The notes under the pieces: generated by a model
The model's database searches: none
What the model was told of the DNA's origin: nothing
The model's input: the letters and a program-made list of their open reading frames with translations, nothing else
Program-made: the position numbers and the translations under genes
Origin: Hyphomicrobiales bacterium
GTDB taxonomy: Bacteria; Pseudomonadota; Alphaproteobacteria; Rhizobiales; Rhizobiaceae
Assembly: GCA_900466945.1 (NCBI GenBank)
Contig: UBNV01000006.1
Coordinates: 186,001-250,000, forward strand
Length of the DNA stretch: 64,000 nt
Reading direction: 5' to 3'
Shown: piece by piece, positions 15,492-24,648 of the stretch
Layout: every line of letters starts with the position of its first letter
How positions within the stretch are numbered: position 1 is the first letter of the stretch

Positions 15492-16802
15492 TTACACCAG
15501 GAAGATCGAGATGATCGGAAATGCCGTCAAGAGCACGATCCGCAGAAGGTCGGCCGTGACGAAGGGAACGATGCCCTTGTAGGTTTCGCGGATCGGCACG
15601 TCGCGTGACATGGCCGATATGATGAAGAGATTGAGCCCCACCGGTGGCGTTATCATGCCGATTTCGGCCACCATCAGCACCAGGATGCCGAACCAGATGG
15701 CAAAATGCTCCGGGCTCATGCCGAAATCCATGGCCGTCACGATCGGGAAGAAGATCGGGATGGTGAGCACGATCATGGACAGCGAATCCATGATGCAGCC
15801 GAAGATGATGTAGAGGATCAGGATGATGATCAGCACGGTCATCGGGGCATAACCCTGCGCCGTCACCCATTCCGCACCCACCTGCGGCAGACGGGAGAAG
15901 GCGAGGAAGGAGTTGAACACCGAGGCGCCGAGGATGATGAAGAAGATCATGCCCGTCGAGACGGCCGTCTCCTTGAAGCAGTCGAACAGCGACTTGCGGT
16001 CGAGCCCGCCATTCACCCAGGCAACGAGGCCGGCACCCGCAGCTCCGATGGCGGCCGCCTGGGTGGGGGTGAACCAGCCGAGATAGATGCCGCCGACAAC
16101 CATGAAGAAGATCGCAACGACCGGCCAGACCGCAACCAGCGCCGGCACGCGGTCGCGCCAGGGCATGCGCGGTGCCTGACCTGCACTCTCGGGCCTCAGG
16201 CGGACATAGATCGCGATCACCGCGAGATAGGACATCGCCGCGATGATGCCCGGCACGAAGGCCGCGAGGAAGAGCTTGGCAATGTTCTGCTCGGCGAGGA
16301 TTGCATAGATCACCAGAACCACCGACGGCGGGATCAGGATTCCGAGTGTGCCTCCGGCTGCCAGCGTCGCTGTCGCAAGCCCGCCGTCATAGCCGTTGCG
16401 CTTCAGTTCCGGCAGCGCCACCTGGGCCATGGTCGCAGCCGTTGCCAGCGAGGAGCCGCAGATCGAGCCGAAGCCGGCACAGGCGCCGACGGCCGCCATC
16501 GCGACGCCGCCCTTGCGGTGACCGAGAAAGGCTGCGGCTGCATTGAACAGCGCCTGGCTCATGCCGCCGCGGGCAGCAAACTGGCCCATCAGCAGGAAGA
16601 GCGGGATGATCGACAGCGAATAATTGACATTCGTGTTCCAGGCGACGGCCTTCAGCTGCGCGAGGATCGGGGTCCATTTGCCAAGCACGAGGAAAGTGCC
16701 GACGAGGCCGGTTCCCAGCATGGCAGCGCCGATCGGCACGCGCAGAAAAATGAGGAGGATCAGGACCGGGAAGGACCATAGGCCGATTTCAATACTGCTC
16801 AT
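15492..16802 (-). CDS. TRAP transporter large permease (DctM)
   Basis: 436 residues, 12 or more helices. Typical DctM segments: LRVPIGAAMLGTGL, SIIPLFLLMGQFAARGGM, GSICGSSLATAATMAQ and GGTLGILIPPSVVLVIYA. It is the channel-forming subunit of a Na+-dependent uptake system for organic acids. Its ATG shares one base with the stop of the small subunit (TGATG), showing translational coupling. Confidence 0.93.
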   Translation of the reverse strand: MSSIEIGLWSFPVLILLIFLRVPIGAAMLGTGLVGTFLVLGKWTPILAQLKAVAWNTNVNYSLSIIPLFLLMGQFAARGGMSQALFNAAAAFLGHRKGGVAMAAVGACAGFGSICGSSLATAATMAQVALPELKRNGYDGGLATATLAAGGTLGILIPPSVVLVIYAILAEQNIAKLFLAAFVPGIIAAMSYLAVIAIYVRLRPESAGQAPRMPWRDRVPALVAVWPVVAIFFMVVGGIYLGWFTPTQAAAIGAAGAGLVAWVNGGLDRKSLFDCFKETAVSTGMIFFIILGASVFNSFLAFSRLPQVGAEWVTAQGYAPMTVLIIILILYIIFGCIMDSLSMIVLTIPIFFPIVTAMDFGMSPEHFAIWFGILVLMVAEIGMITPPVGLNLFIISAMSRDVPIRETYKGIVPFVTADLLRIVLLTAFPIISIFLV

Positions 16803-17341
16803 CAATGTGCCCCCAACGCGGCAATGATCGTCTTGCCCCGGCGGATGTCGCGAATGTCTGCGGCAATCACATAGAGGGAGACGAGAAGATTGGCGACGAG
16901 GATCGCAAGCGCGATGGCAAAGCCCCACCAGACGGGCAGGATCAGGAGAGGCGTGGTTTCGCCGTTCTCGAACTTGTCCATCGTTCCGATCGCGTGGCGC
17001 CATGTGATCAACGCCATCAGCACGGCGATGATGATGTCGCCGATCAGTTGGGTCCAGTTCATGGCCTTTGGCCCGAAGGCGGAGATCAGGATGTCGACGC
17101 CGACATGGCCGCGCTTCAACTGGCAGAAGGGCAGAAAGGCAAAAACGCCGAGCCCGCAGAGCGCCTCGACGACTTCGATTTCACCGGGCAGCGGCCGGAT
17201 GACGATGGCACCGATGATCGACGCTGCGGTCAGTGCGCAGGCCAGCACAAGGCAAAAGCCGCCGAAGACGACGAGACCGGTCGCAAGGGCATTGCAGACC
17301 CGCTCCAATCTGTCGAAGCTGGTTGAGGTGGCTGTCGCCAT
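16802..17341 (-). CDS. TRAP transporter small permease (DctQ)
   Basis: 179 residues with four helices: LATGLVVFGGFCLVLACALTA, VEALCGLGVFAFLPFCQLKRG, WTQLIGDIIIAVLMALITW and WWGFAIALAILVANLLVSLY, the standard DctQ layout. The start MATATSTSF follows AGGA; upstream codons of the open frame overlap the spacer after dctP. It links binding protein and large permease. Confidence 0.9.
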   Translation of the reverse strand: MATATSTSFDRLERVCNALATGLVVFGGFCLVLACALTAASIIGAIVIRPLPGEIEVVEALCGLGVFAFLPFCQLKRGHVGVDILISAFGPKAMNWTQLIGDIIIAVLMALITWRHAIGTMDKFENGETTPLLILPVWWGFAIALAILVANLLVSLYVIAADIRDIRRGKTIIAALGAH

Positions 17342-17414
17342 GGGGAAAATCCTCGGAGTCGATGACAAAAAGTCCGGGCGCCTTCCGACAGAACGCCCGG
17401 ACAAGTTTGGGAGC

Positions 17415-18449
17415 TTACTTGGCGTTCGCCTGGATCAGGGCGAGGGCGTCGTTGTAGAGGGTCGTGCCGTCCAGGCCCTTGCCGTCCATTTCGGCGATCC
17501 AAGCCTTGGTTACGGCCTCGCCTGCCGCTTTCCAGCGCGCGGTTTCGGCCTCGTCCAGGGTGATCGTGGTGTTGCCGGCCTTGTCGGCGATATCCTTGCC
17601 GCGGATGTCGCCTGCGTCCATGGCCTGGCCGAAGAGCCTGGCGAGTTCCTTGCCCGAATTGGCGTCGATGACCTTTTTCAGGTCGTCAGGCATGGCGTCG
17701 TAGCTGTCCTTGTTCATCGCGAAGAAGAACGTGCCGGTGTAGAGGCCGGTCGAGCCGGAAAATGCCGTGTGGTTCGGTGCGAGTTCGGCGATCTTGATCG
17801 CCGGCGTCACTTCCCACGGCACGACCGAGCCGTCGATGACGCTCTTCGACAGGCTTTCCGGCACCGCCGTTACCGGCATGCCGACGGCTGATGCGCCCAT
17901 GGCTTCGAGCATCTGGTTGACCACCTTGGATGTACCGCGCAGCTTCAGGCCCTGCATGTCTTCGAGCTTGGCGACTGGCTTCGAGGCGATCGTGTGGATC
18001 AGGCCGGGTCCATGTGTGTGAACGGCCAGCACGTGATAGTCGGCCAGCTCGTCCTTCAGGTGCTTTTCATAATAGTCCTGGAAAGCGAGCGAGGTCGCTT
18101 CCGCCGTCGTCACCATGAAGGGCAGCTCGAAGGCTTCCGACTTGGGGAAGCGGCCCGGCGTATAACCGAAAAGGGTCCAGGTGAGATCGACGACACCGTC
18201 CTTGACCTGGTCGACGAGGTCGGCCGGCTTGCCGCCCAGCTGCATGGCCGGGTAGAGCTCGACTTCAATTCGGCCACCGGAATCAGCCTTGATCTTGTCG
18301 GCCCAGGGTTGCAGGACCTTGGCCGGGATTGTCGCCTGCGGCGGCAACATCTGGTGCAGTTTCAGGGTGACGTCGGCGGCAAAGCTTACGGTCGCAGAAA
18401 GCGACATGACCAGTCCGGATAGTCCGGCGATGAGAAACGGGCGCAACAT
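17415..18449 (-). CDS. TRAP transporter solute-binding protein (DctP)
   Basis: 344 residues. Signal peptide to SFAA, then the DctP family fold with KLHQMLPPQATIPAKVLQPWA, KLRGTSKVVNQMLEAMGA, the conserved arginine region LKLRGTS that binds carboxylates, and DGSVVPWEVTPAIK. The start MLRPFLIAG follows GGGAGGAAATC. First gene of the dctPQM-type operon. No catabolic genes adjoin, so the ligand cannot be guessed beyond a small organic acid. Confidence 0.93.
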   Translation of the reverse strand: MLRPFLIAGLSGLVMSLSATVSFAADVTLKLHQMLPPQATIPAKVLQPWADKIKADSGGRIEVELYPAMQLGGKPADLVDQVKDGVVDLTWTLFGYTPGRFPKSEAFELPFMVTTAEATSLAFQDYYEKHLKDELADYHVLAVHTHGPGLIHTIASKPVAKLEDMQGLKLRGTSKVVNQMLEAMGASAVGMPVTAVPESLSKSVIDGSVVPWEVTPAIKIAELAPNHTAFSGSTGLYTGTFFFAMNKDSYDAMPDDLKKVIDANSGKELARLFGQAMDAGDIRGKDIADKAGNTTITLDEAETARWKAAGEAVTKAWIAEMDGKGLDGTTLYNDALALIQANAK

Positions 18450-18516
18450 GATTTCCTCCCATGTCTTGTTGAGCGCGGGGAACCTGCCGACCTGAGATCC
18501 TGCTGCGATCCGAACA

Positions 18517-18534
18517 CATGACCGTGAGGTCATG
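18517..18534. promoter_or_regulatory. Perfect dyad upstream of dctP
   Basis: CATGACC-GTGA-GGTCATG, 7-bp arms, 68 bp before the dctP start codon. Likely operator or promoter-proximal site for the TRAP operon. Confidence 0.5.
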
Positions 18535-18586
18535 CAAAGACCGCAACATGGGACTCCTCACTCCCGTCCGGCAAACTCTCCCTTGA

Positions 18587-18648
18587 TGGTTATGCTTACA
18601 GATGGCTTCGTCGCATGCAAATAATCTTCTGGCGGTCATGCATAACCA
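18587..18648. promoter_or_regulatory. Spaced inverted repeat TGGTTATGC ... GCATAACCA
   Basis: Perfect 9-bp arms (18587-18595 and 18640-18648) with centres 53 bp apart, about five helical turns. Such spacing suits two half-sites brought together by protein or DNA looping. The sequence resembles GntR/FCD operators; regulator unknown. Confidence 0.42.
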
Positions 18649-18849
18649 AACCTGTATGATTGTGCCTGCCGTACCTCCAATTTCGTCTCTGCTTTCGTGC
18701 CATCCGACGCAGGCATGGAACGGGGGAGCTTGGCGGGGGCCGAGCACCCGGCTATAGCTCGCCCGATCCGCTCATGACGAGCGGAATACCGGTTGTCGCA
18801 TATCGAGGATGGGTCGGAAATGAGTTTCACCACGCCAGGATCTTCCGGC

Positions 18850-19962
18850 ATGTCCAGGACCTTGTCCATCACCATTTGCCTGGTCGCAGCTGGCCTCCTG
18901 TCGGGCTGTGCTGGACGCCCGGGACCGGAGACCCTCGGTACCGTCGCCCTCGGTGACTTCCAGCCGACACGGGTCGAGACCCTGTACACGGTTACCACCC
19001 GCGATCGGGCAGAGCCGGGGAAAAATGTCTTCACCACGGACAAAACCCGCGAACCCAATTATGCGAGTTTCGACGTCTCCATTCCCCCGACCCATGTGGC
19101 GGCCGCGATCGAATGGCCGAAGCCGGGCCGCAAGGTCGATCCGAAGACCGATTTCGCCGTCGTCTCTCAATCCGTGCTCGACCGCGAGGCCCTCCTGCAG
19201 GCGGTCCGCAGGCGCGAGTCTGCGGCTCCCGTCGTCTTCGTCCACGGCTACAACTACAATTTCCAGGAATCGCTCTTCCGGTTGGCCCAGCTGAAGACGG
19301 ACAGCAATATCGATGGCACGCCGGTGCTCTTCTCCTGGCCGTCTCTTGCCGCCCTGCCAGCCTATGTGGCCGACAAGGAATCCGCCACCTATTCGCGCGA
19401 CGCGCTGGCCGACCTTCTGTCCGACATGGTGCGGGCGCGAAAGGGCGAGGTCGATGTCTTCGCCCATTCCATGGGCGGATGGCTGACGGTCGAGGCGCTT
19501 CGACAGCTCAGGCTGGAAGGCAAGGGCGACGTGCTCGACCGCTTGCGGGTGATCATGGCAGCCCCCGATATCGACGAGGACGTCTTCACCGCCCAGCTCG
19601 ATGTCATCGGTCGCATGCGCACCCCCATCACCATCCTCGTTGCGCCCGACGATCGCGCCCTCCAGGTGTCGAGCATCCTCGGAGCCGGCACCCAGAGGGT
19701 CGGTGCCCTCGATGCCCGAAGCCCGGAAGTCGAGGAAGCCGCGAAGCGCTACGGAATCACGATCGTCGACATCTCCTCGCTGGAATCGATCGACGCGACC
19801 AACCACAATCGCTTCTTCGACGTGAAGCAACTGGCCGCCGCATTGAACAAGCCGGCAGCCGTCGCAACCCTTGGCGATGCCGGAGCCTTCGTGCTGGATG
19901 CCGCCGCCCAGACCGTGTCTAGCCCCTTCTCGCTGGCCGCGACTGTTCTGCGCCAGCGATGA
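18850..19962 (+). CDS. Lipoprotein alpha/beta hydrolase (DUF900-type)
   Basis: 370 residues. The start MSRTLSITIC gives a compact lipoprotein signal with lipobox LLSGC, so the protein is probably anchored to a membrane facing the periplasm. The hydrolase core shows VVFVHGYNYNFQESLFR (~133-149), nucleophile elbow FAHSMGGW (~201-208) and a late NHNRFFD with the catalytic histidine. DUF900 hydrolases are serine esterases of unknown substrate. An ATG 30 bp upstream is possible but would add a poor signal peptide. Confidence 0.85.
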   Translation: MSRTLSITICLVAAGLLSGCAGRPGPETLGTVALGDFQPTRVETLYTVTTRDRAEPGKNVFTTDKTREPNYASFDVSIPPTHVAAAIEWPKPGRKVDPKTDFAVVSQSVLDREALLQAVRRRESAAPVVFVHGYNYNFQESLFRLAQLKTDSNIDGTPVLFSWPSLAALPAYVADKESATYSRDALADLLSDMVRARKGEVDVFAHSMGGWLTVEALRQLRLEGKGDVLDRLRVIMAAPDIDEDVFTAQLDVIGRMRTPITILVAPDDRALQVSSILGAGTQRVGALDARSPEVEEAAKRYGITIVDISSLESIDATNHNRFFDVKQLAAALNKPAAVATLGDAGAFVLDAAAQTVSSPFSLAATVLRQR

Positions 19963-20080
19963 TTCGGCTGGTCCTGGCGATCGACGGGCTGGCGACACTG
20001 GCTATTCCTGCAGGGCTGGCTTGCGTTTCGTCAGCTTGACTGGAGAAGAATTCGGGTGTCTTGCGCAATTCATGCGCGGC

Positions 20081-20123
20081 ATTACCGAAGCGTTTACCCG
20101 TTGGTGGCACAAGCTTCGGTAAT
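20081..20123 (+). promoter_or_regulatory. Perfect 11-bp hairpin before the LpiA-like gene
   Basis: ATTACCGAAGC (20081-20091) and GCTTCGGTAAT (20113-20123) are exact inverted repeats around 21 bp, 39-50 bp before the start. Neighbouring words GCGCAATTCATGCGC and AATTGCGAATGCGC extend the symmetric character. No T-run, so an operator or leader hairpin is more likely than a terminator. The hydrolase upstream also lacks another obvious terminator. Confidence 0.5.
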
Positions 20124-20161
20124 TGCGAATGCGCTAATAAGCGTCAGATCCTCTTCATCCT

Positions 20162-21493
20162 GTGGTCCGTTTCATGGCTTCTCCTTCGTCCGGTGCCGAT
20201 CCGGCGGCGCTCGCGCCCGCCGCTGATCTCCCCAAGCCGCTGTCGCATGTGGCAATCTCGCTGATTCCGCGTCTTCTTCTCCGCCTGCCGCCGACGGGGC
20301 TGGTGCTGGGCGCCGTCGCCATGCTTGCCCTGCTGGGCCCGATCCTTGCAGAGGAGAGCGCATTCCGATTCGGCTGGAGCCTCGTCATGGCGCGTCAGGG
20401 CATCGATGCGACCGAAGGCACGCTGGGCCTGTCGATGGTGCTCGGTGTCATTGCGTCGCGCGGTCTGGTGCGCATGCCGCGTCGGCGTCAGAAGGACGGA
20501 TCGGGGAAAGGGGATCTGGCCCGCGCCATCGCTCTCCTGCCCGAGCAGGACAACGCCAGCGCCGGCCTCGTCCGCCTTGGCGACAAACGCATCCTGATGT
20601 CCGACTGCGGCCAGGGTTTCGTCATGTACGCGCGTCGGGGCCGCTCGCTTGTGGCGCTGTTCGACCCTGTCGGGCCGAAACATCTCTGGGCGCCACTCGT
20701 GGAAAAATTCATCGACGAGGCGCGCCGCACCCGCAGCCGTCCCGTCTTCTATCAGGTCTCTGCCGATTTCCTGCCGGTTGCCGTCGAGTTGCGCCTCCAA
20801 GCGCTGAAGCTCGGTGAGCAGGCCGTCGTCGATCTCACCCGTTTCAGCCTTGCCGGTGGAGACTGGTTGAAGCTCAGGCGCTCGATCAACCGTGCCGAAC
20901 GGGATGGGCTTTGCTTCGAACTCGTCCCGTCGGGTTCGGTGCCGCCGCTGCTTGATGAGCTCCGATTTGTCTCCGAAACCTGGCTTTCCGCACACAAGGC
21001 CGGCGAAAAGGGCTTCTCGCTCGGAACCTTCGAGCCGGACTATGTCGCCTCCGGGCCGGTCGCGGTGATCCGTCTCGAAGGTCGGATCGTCGCCTTTGCC
21101 ACCCTGATGACCGCGTCATCGGAAGGCGATGCCTTCATCGACCTGATGCGCCATGTGCAGGGCGTTCATCGCGGCCTGATGGACCTGCTCTTCGTGAAGA
21201 TCATGGAGGCGTTGAAGGCCGAAGGGTTCCGGACACTCAATCTCGGCATGGCCCCGCTCGCCGGGCTCGCCGTCCATCGCCGTGCGCCCGCCTGGAACCA
21301 TGTCGCCCGCCAGATCTTCGAACACGGCGAACGCTTCTACAACTTCCGTGGCGTGCGCGCCTTCAAGGAGAAATTCGACCCCGAATGGCAGCCTCGCTAT
21401 CTGGCTGTCGCCGGCCAGGGCCTCCCGATTCTGTCTCTGATCGACGTGACGCTGCTGATCGGCGGCGGGCTGAAGGGCCTGATGCGCAAATGA
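20162..21493 (+). CDS. Shortened LpiA/MprF-like phosphatidylglycerol lysyltransferase domain protein
   Basis: 443 residues. Only one clear hydrophobic stretch (around LVLGAVAMLALLGPILA, ~50-66) precedes a soluble DUF2156 domain with tandem GNAT folds (LRRSINRAERDGLCFELVP, NLGMAPLAGLAVHRRAPAWN, FYNFRGVRAFKEKFDP). This domain in MprF/LpiA adds lysine from Lys-tRNA to phosphatidylglycerol. Full MprF/LpiA carries a large N-terminal flippase, absent here: an in-frame TAA at 20138 rules out a longer start. Start is GTG 20162 or ATG 20174; neither has a good ribosome site. It overlaps the AcvB gene by 4 nt, the rhizobial lpiA-acvB (atvA) arrangement associated with acid and peptide tolerance. Confidence 0.82.
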   Translation: MVRFMASPSSGADPAALAPAADLPKPLSHVAISLIPRLLLRLPPTGLVLGAVAMLALLGPILAEESAFRFGWSLVMARQGIDATEGTLGLSMVLGVIASRGLVRMPRRRQKDGSGKGDLARAIALLPEQDNASAGLVRLGDKRILMSDCGQGFVMYARRGRSLVALFDPVGPKHLWAPLVEKFIDEARRTRSRPVFYQVSADFLPVAVELRLQALKLGEQAVVDLTRFSLAGGDWLKLRRSINRAERDGLCFELVPSGSVPPLLDELRFVSETWLSAHKAGEKGFSLGTFEPDYVASGPVAVIRLEGRIVAFATLMTASSEGDAFIDLMRHVQGVHRGLMDLLFVKIMEALKAEGFRTLNLGMAPLAGLAVHRRAPAWNHVARQIFEHGERFYNFRGVRAFKEKFDPEWQPRYLAVAGQGLPILSLIDVTLLIGGGLKGLMRK

Positions 21494-22914
21494 TGGGAAT
21501 AGGGGCAAAGATCGCGAATTGCAGCAGCCTGCGCGGGCTGCTGGCGTCAGGCCTTCTCGTTCTTCCGGTTCTGGCCGCGGCCCCTCCAGCGACGGCGACG
21601 AGCAATGGTATCGTGAGCCTGCCCCAGGATCACATGTCCGCCCCGGATGACGACAGCATGTCCGGTGTCGTCGTGCTGATCTCCGATGCCAATGGCTGGG
21701 ATATGGCCGAGCAGGCCGCGCTCGAAACCGTGGTGGTCGGCGGCGCGATCGGCGTCGGCGTCGATCTGCGCACCTGGCGGGCGGCACTTTCGCGCGAGAC
21801 GGAGCGGGACTGCCTCTTCCTGCCCGCCGATATCGAACGCCTGAGCCGTCAACTGCATCGCAGCCACACCGCGGATTTCTATCGGCCGCCGCGCATCATC
21901 GGTTTCGGTGAAGGCGGGGCGCTGGCACTCGCCATCGCCGCCCAGACCCCGAACGGCAGCTTCGCCGAGACGATCGGCGAGACCGTCGCCATTGATCCGA
22001 CCGAGGACGTTGCTTTGCCGAAGCCGCTCTGCACCGCGGCGCCCCGCCTGGAGACGTCCACCGGCGTCGCCTATGGTTTGGCCGCCGGCAACTTGCCCAA
22101 TCCCGTTCGCATCGTGTTTTCCTCGGTGGCAAAGCCTGGCGCGCGCGCCCATGCCGCGTCGCTTCAGGCCACCCACGCGGATGTGGTGATTGCCGAAGGG
22201 GCGGGCGGCCCCGCGCGCGTCCTATCCTCGGAGGCGGCGGGCCTCGCCGAACGTCTGACCCCTGATGGTGCAGCCCTCGACCTGCCGCTGGTGGAAGGCC
22301 TGGTGACGCCGACCCGCGATACGGTTGCGATCTTCTACTCTGGTGACGGTGGTTGGCGCGATATCGATCAGCGCATCGCAGACAGGCTGAACGAAAAGGG
22401 CGTGCCCGTCGTCGGCGTCGATGCCCTGCGCTACTTCTGGAGCGAGAAGGCGCCTGAGACGACGGCCGCCGATCTCTCGGCCATCATCTCCCACTACAGG
22501 AAGCGCCTCGGCGTCTCGAGGGTGGTGCTGATCGGCTATTCCTTCGGGGCCAATCTCCTGCCGAAAGTCTACGCCCGACTGCCCGAATCCGACCGCAGCG
22601 CCGTGACACTACTCTCGCTTCTGGCGCTCTCCCGCCAAGCCGATTTCGAGATCGCCGTCTCCGGCTGGCTGGGTGCGGCAGGAGCCGGCAAACATGGCGA
22701 CCCCATCGATCATCTCGCCAGTGTCGAGGCTGCCAAGATCCAGTGCGTCTATGGCCTCGATGAGGAAGCCAGCGCTTGCCCGGCACTCGAATCCCGCGTC
22801 AAGGACGGCATCGAACTCATCGCCCGCCCCGGCGGCCATCACTTCGACGAGAATTACGAGTTGGTGGCCGATCGCATCCTGGCGCGAGTAACGCCAACTC
22901 GTGCCGCCGATTGA
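21490..22914 (+). CDS. acvB: AcvB/VirJ-family lysyl-phosphatidylglycerol hydrolase
   Basis: 474 residues. Signal peptide (GLLASGLLVLPVLAAAPPATA), an N-terminal non-catalytic hydrolase-like half with FGEGGALALAIA, and a catalytic VirJ half with AIFYSGDGGWRDID (~313-326) and nucleophile GYSFGANLLPKVY (~353-365), ending RPGGHHFDENY with the histidine. AcvB in Agrobacterium is reported to be a periplasmic lysyl-PG hydrolase needed for virulence and acid tolerance; the same family is atvA in R. tropici. Start ATG overlaps the upstream stop (ATGA), so synthesis and hydrolysis of lysyl-PG are co-expressed. Confidence 0.9.
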   Translation: MMGIGAKIANCSSLRGLLASGLLVLPVLAAAPPATATSNGIVSLPQDHMSAPDDDSMSGVVVLISDANGWDMAEQAALETVVVGGAIGVGVDLRTWRAALSRETERDCLFLPADIERLSRQLHRSHTADFYRPPRIIGFGEGGALALAIAAQTPNGSFAETIGETVAIDPTEDVALPKPLCTAAPRLETSTGVAYGLAAGNLPNPVRIVFSSVAKPGARAHAASLQATHADVVIAEGAGGPARVLSSEAAGLAERLTPDGAALDLPLVEGLVTPTRDTVAIFYSGDGGWRDIDQRIADRLNEKGVPVVGVDALRYFWSEKAPETTAADLSAIISHYRKRLGVSRVVLIGYSFGANLLPKVYARLPESDRSAVTLLSLLALSRQADFEIAVSGWLGAAGAGKHGDPIDHLASVEAAKIQCVYGLDEEASACPALESRVKDGIELIARPGGHHFDENYELVADRILARVTPTRAAD

Positions 22915-22919
22915 AGTTC

Positions 22920-24572
22920 CTACCGGTCGCTGACTTCCCAGCGCGGGTTGATCCACGGTTCCTGATTGCTGCGGGGCAGGGGTTGCTTGCCGAGAATATG
23001 ATCGGCCGCCTTCTCGCCCGTCATGATCGATGGGCCGTTGAGATTGCCATAGGTCAGCTTCGGGAAGATGGATGAGTCCGCCACGCGTAGGCCTTCCACC
23101 CCGATCACCCGGCATTCCGGATCCACGACCGCCATTGGATCGTCCTTCGATCCCATCTTCGATGTGCCACAAGGATGATAGGCGCTCTCCAGATGTTCCC
23201 GCAGGAAGGCATCGATCTGGTCGTCCGTCTGCACCCCTTCGCCCGGCTGGATTTCCGGACCGCGGAAGGCATCGAAGGCTTTCTGCCCGAAGATCTCGCG
23301 GGTCAGGCGCACGCAGTGGCGGAATTTCACCCAGTCTTCCTCATGGCTCATGTAGTTGAACTTGATCACCGGATCCGCCATCGGATCGGGCGAGGCAAGG
23401 GTCACCGAGCCGCGTGATTTTGAATGATTGTAGCCGACATGGACCTGGAAGCCGTGGCTCTTGGCGGCCGCCTTTCCGTCATAGGAGATGGCGACGGGCA
23501 GAAAGTGGAACTGGATGTCCGGCTGCCTGACTCCCGGCGCCGAGCGCACGAAGGCGCAAGATTCGAACTGGTTCGAGCCGCCGAGCCCGCGGCCGGAAAA
23601 CAGCCACTGCGCGCCGGCCACCCCCTGCCAGAACCAGGGCAGCCAGGAATAGAGCGAGACGGGTTTGAGAGAGACCTGCTGAAAGTAGAATTCCATATGG
23701 TCCATCAGATTGGCGCCCACGCCCGGGCGATCGACTTTCACCTCGATACCCATCGCCTTCAGATGCGCAGCCGGGCCGATGCCAGACAGCATCAAGAGCT
23801 TCGGTGAGTTGAAGGAGGAGGCCGAAACGATCACCTCGCGATTGGCCTTCACCACCTCGGTCTTGCCATTGCGTTCGATCTCGACGCCGACGGCACGGCC
23901 GTTCTCGATCACGATCTTGCGGGCAAAGCAGCGCACCAATTCGACATTGCCGCGCTTCATCGCCGGCTTGAGATATGCATTGGCGGCCGACCAGCGGCGC
24001 GAACGCCAGATGGTCTGCTCCATCAGTCCGAAGCCTTCCTGCTTCTCGCCGTTGTAGTCCTCCGTCGTCTCGAAACCGGCCTGCTTGCCCGCTTCGACAA
24101 AGGCGCGCACCAAGGGGTTCTTCGCCGGCCCGCGCTGGACATGCAGCGGCCCATCCGTTCCGCGCCAGCCCTCCTGGCCGCCATGCGAGTTCTCCATCCG
24201 CTTGAAATAGGGAAGCACGTCGGCATAACCCCAGCCTTTGGCCCCGCTTTCCTCCCAACCGTCGAAATCCTCGGCCGACCCGCGCACATAGACCATGCCG
24301 TTGATCGAGGACGAGCCGCCGATCACCTTTCCGCGCGGTGCGGTGATCCGTCGGTTGTTGAGGTTCGGCTCGGGCTCGGACAGATAACCCCAATTGTAGC
24401 GCTTCATGCTCATCGGCCAGGCGAGTGCCGCCGGCATCTGGATGAACGGCCCGATATCCGACCCGCCATATTCCAGCACCATGACGCTGTGCTTGCCGTC
24501 CTCGGAGAGACGGTATGCCATGGCCGAACCGGCAGAGCCGGAACCGATGATGATGAAGTCTGCCTGGTTCAT
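22920..24572 (-). CDS. betA: Choline dehydrogenase (GMC oxidoreductase)
   Basis: 550 residues, FAD-dependent, oxidises choline to betaine aldehyde. FAD motif [18 protein letters not shown] (~8-25), GMC signatures [15 protein letters not shown] and [17 protein letters not shown], and the C-terminal catalytic [13 protein letters not shown] plus [15 protein letters not shown]. Start [10 protein letters not shown] at 24572 restores the family N-terminus; the open frame extends through the intergenic palindrome. Third gene of betIBA. It ends 5 bp from acvB with no terminator between the convergent genes. Confidence 0.95.
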   Translation of the reverse strand: MNQADFIIIGSGSAGSAMAYRLSEDGKHSVMVLEYGGSDIGPFIQMPAALAWPMSMKRYNWGYLSEPEPNLNNRRITAPRGKVIGGSSSINGMVYVRGSAEDFDGWEESGAKGWGYADVLPYFKRMENSHGGQEGWRGTDGPLHVQRGPAKNPLVRAFVEAGKQAGFETTEDYNGEKQEGFGLMEQTIWRSRRWSAANAYLKPAMKRGNVELVRCFARKIVIENGRAVGVEIERNGKTEVVKANREVIVSASSFNSPKLLMLSGIGPAAHLKAMGIEVKVDRPGVGANLMDHMEFYFQQVSLKPVSLYSWLPWFWQGVAGAQWLFSGRGLGGSNQFESCAFVRSAPGVRQPDIQFHFLPVAISYDGKAAAKSHGFQVHVGYNHSKSRGSVTLASPDPMADPVIKFNYMSHEEDWVKFRHCVRLTREIFGQKAFDAFRGPEIQPGEGVQTDDQIDAFLREHLESAYHPCGTSKMGSKDDPMAVVDPECRVIGVEGLRVADSSIFPKLTYGNLNGPSIMTGEKAADHILGKQPLPRSNQEPWINPRWEVSDR

Positions 24573-24614
24573 TGCGGTAAAAATCCCAGCCTCGGAATTG
24601 TGGTAAAGTCCCCG

Positions 24615-24634
24615 ACCTCCCCCGCAGGGGAGGT
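24615..24634. repeat. GC-rich palindromic element between betB and betA
   Basis: ACCTCCCC-CGCA-GGGGAGGT, 8-bp perfect stem. It resembles the short CCCCGC/GCGGGG palindromes dispersed in rhizobial genomes, with relatives near 26168-26225, 34891-34910 and 48253-48282. Confidence 0.6.
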
Positions 24635-24648
24635 TTCGTGACGTCAGA

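Larger units (their letters stand above)
18450..18849. other. 400-bp divergent regulatory region (TRAP operon / lipoprotein hydrolase)
   Basis: Contains several related symmetric sites, described separately (18517-18534 and 18587-18648), and no supported gene. The recurring words GGTCATGCA (18528 and 18634) and TGGTTATGC/GCATAACCA suggest binding by a GntR- or LysR-like regulator encoded elsewhere. Confidence 0.5.

Noticed and set aside
18772-19998. 408-codon minus-strand frame
   Set aside because: Antisense of the DUF900 hydrolase; no recognisable domain.
20138-20161. Hidden N-terminal flippase of the LpiA-like protein
   Set aside because: An in-frame TAA at 20138 and the short distance to the upstream gene exclude it.
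24615-24634. Hairpin between betB and betA as a terminator
   Set aside because: On the minus transcript no T-run follows; sequence and size match dispersed GC-rich palindromes.
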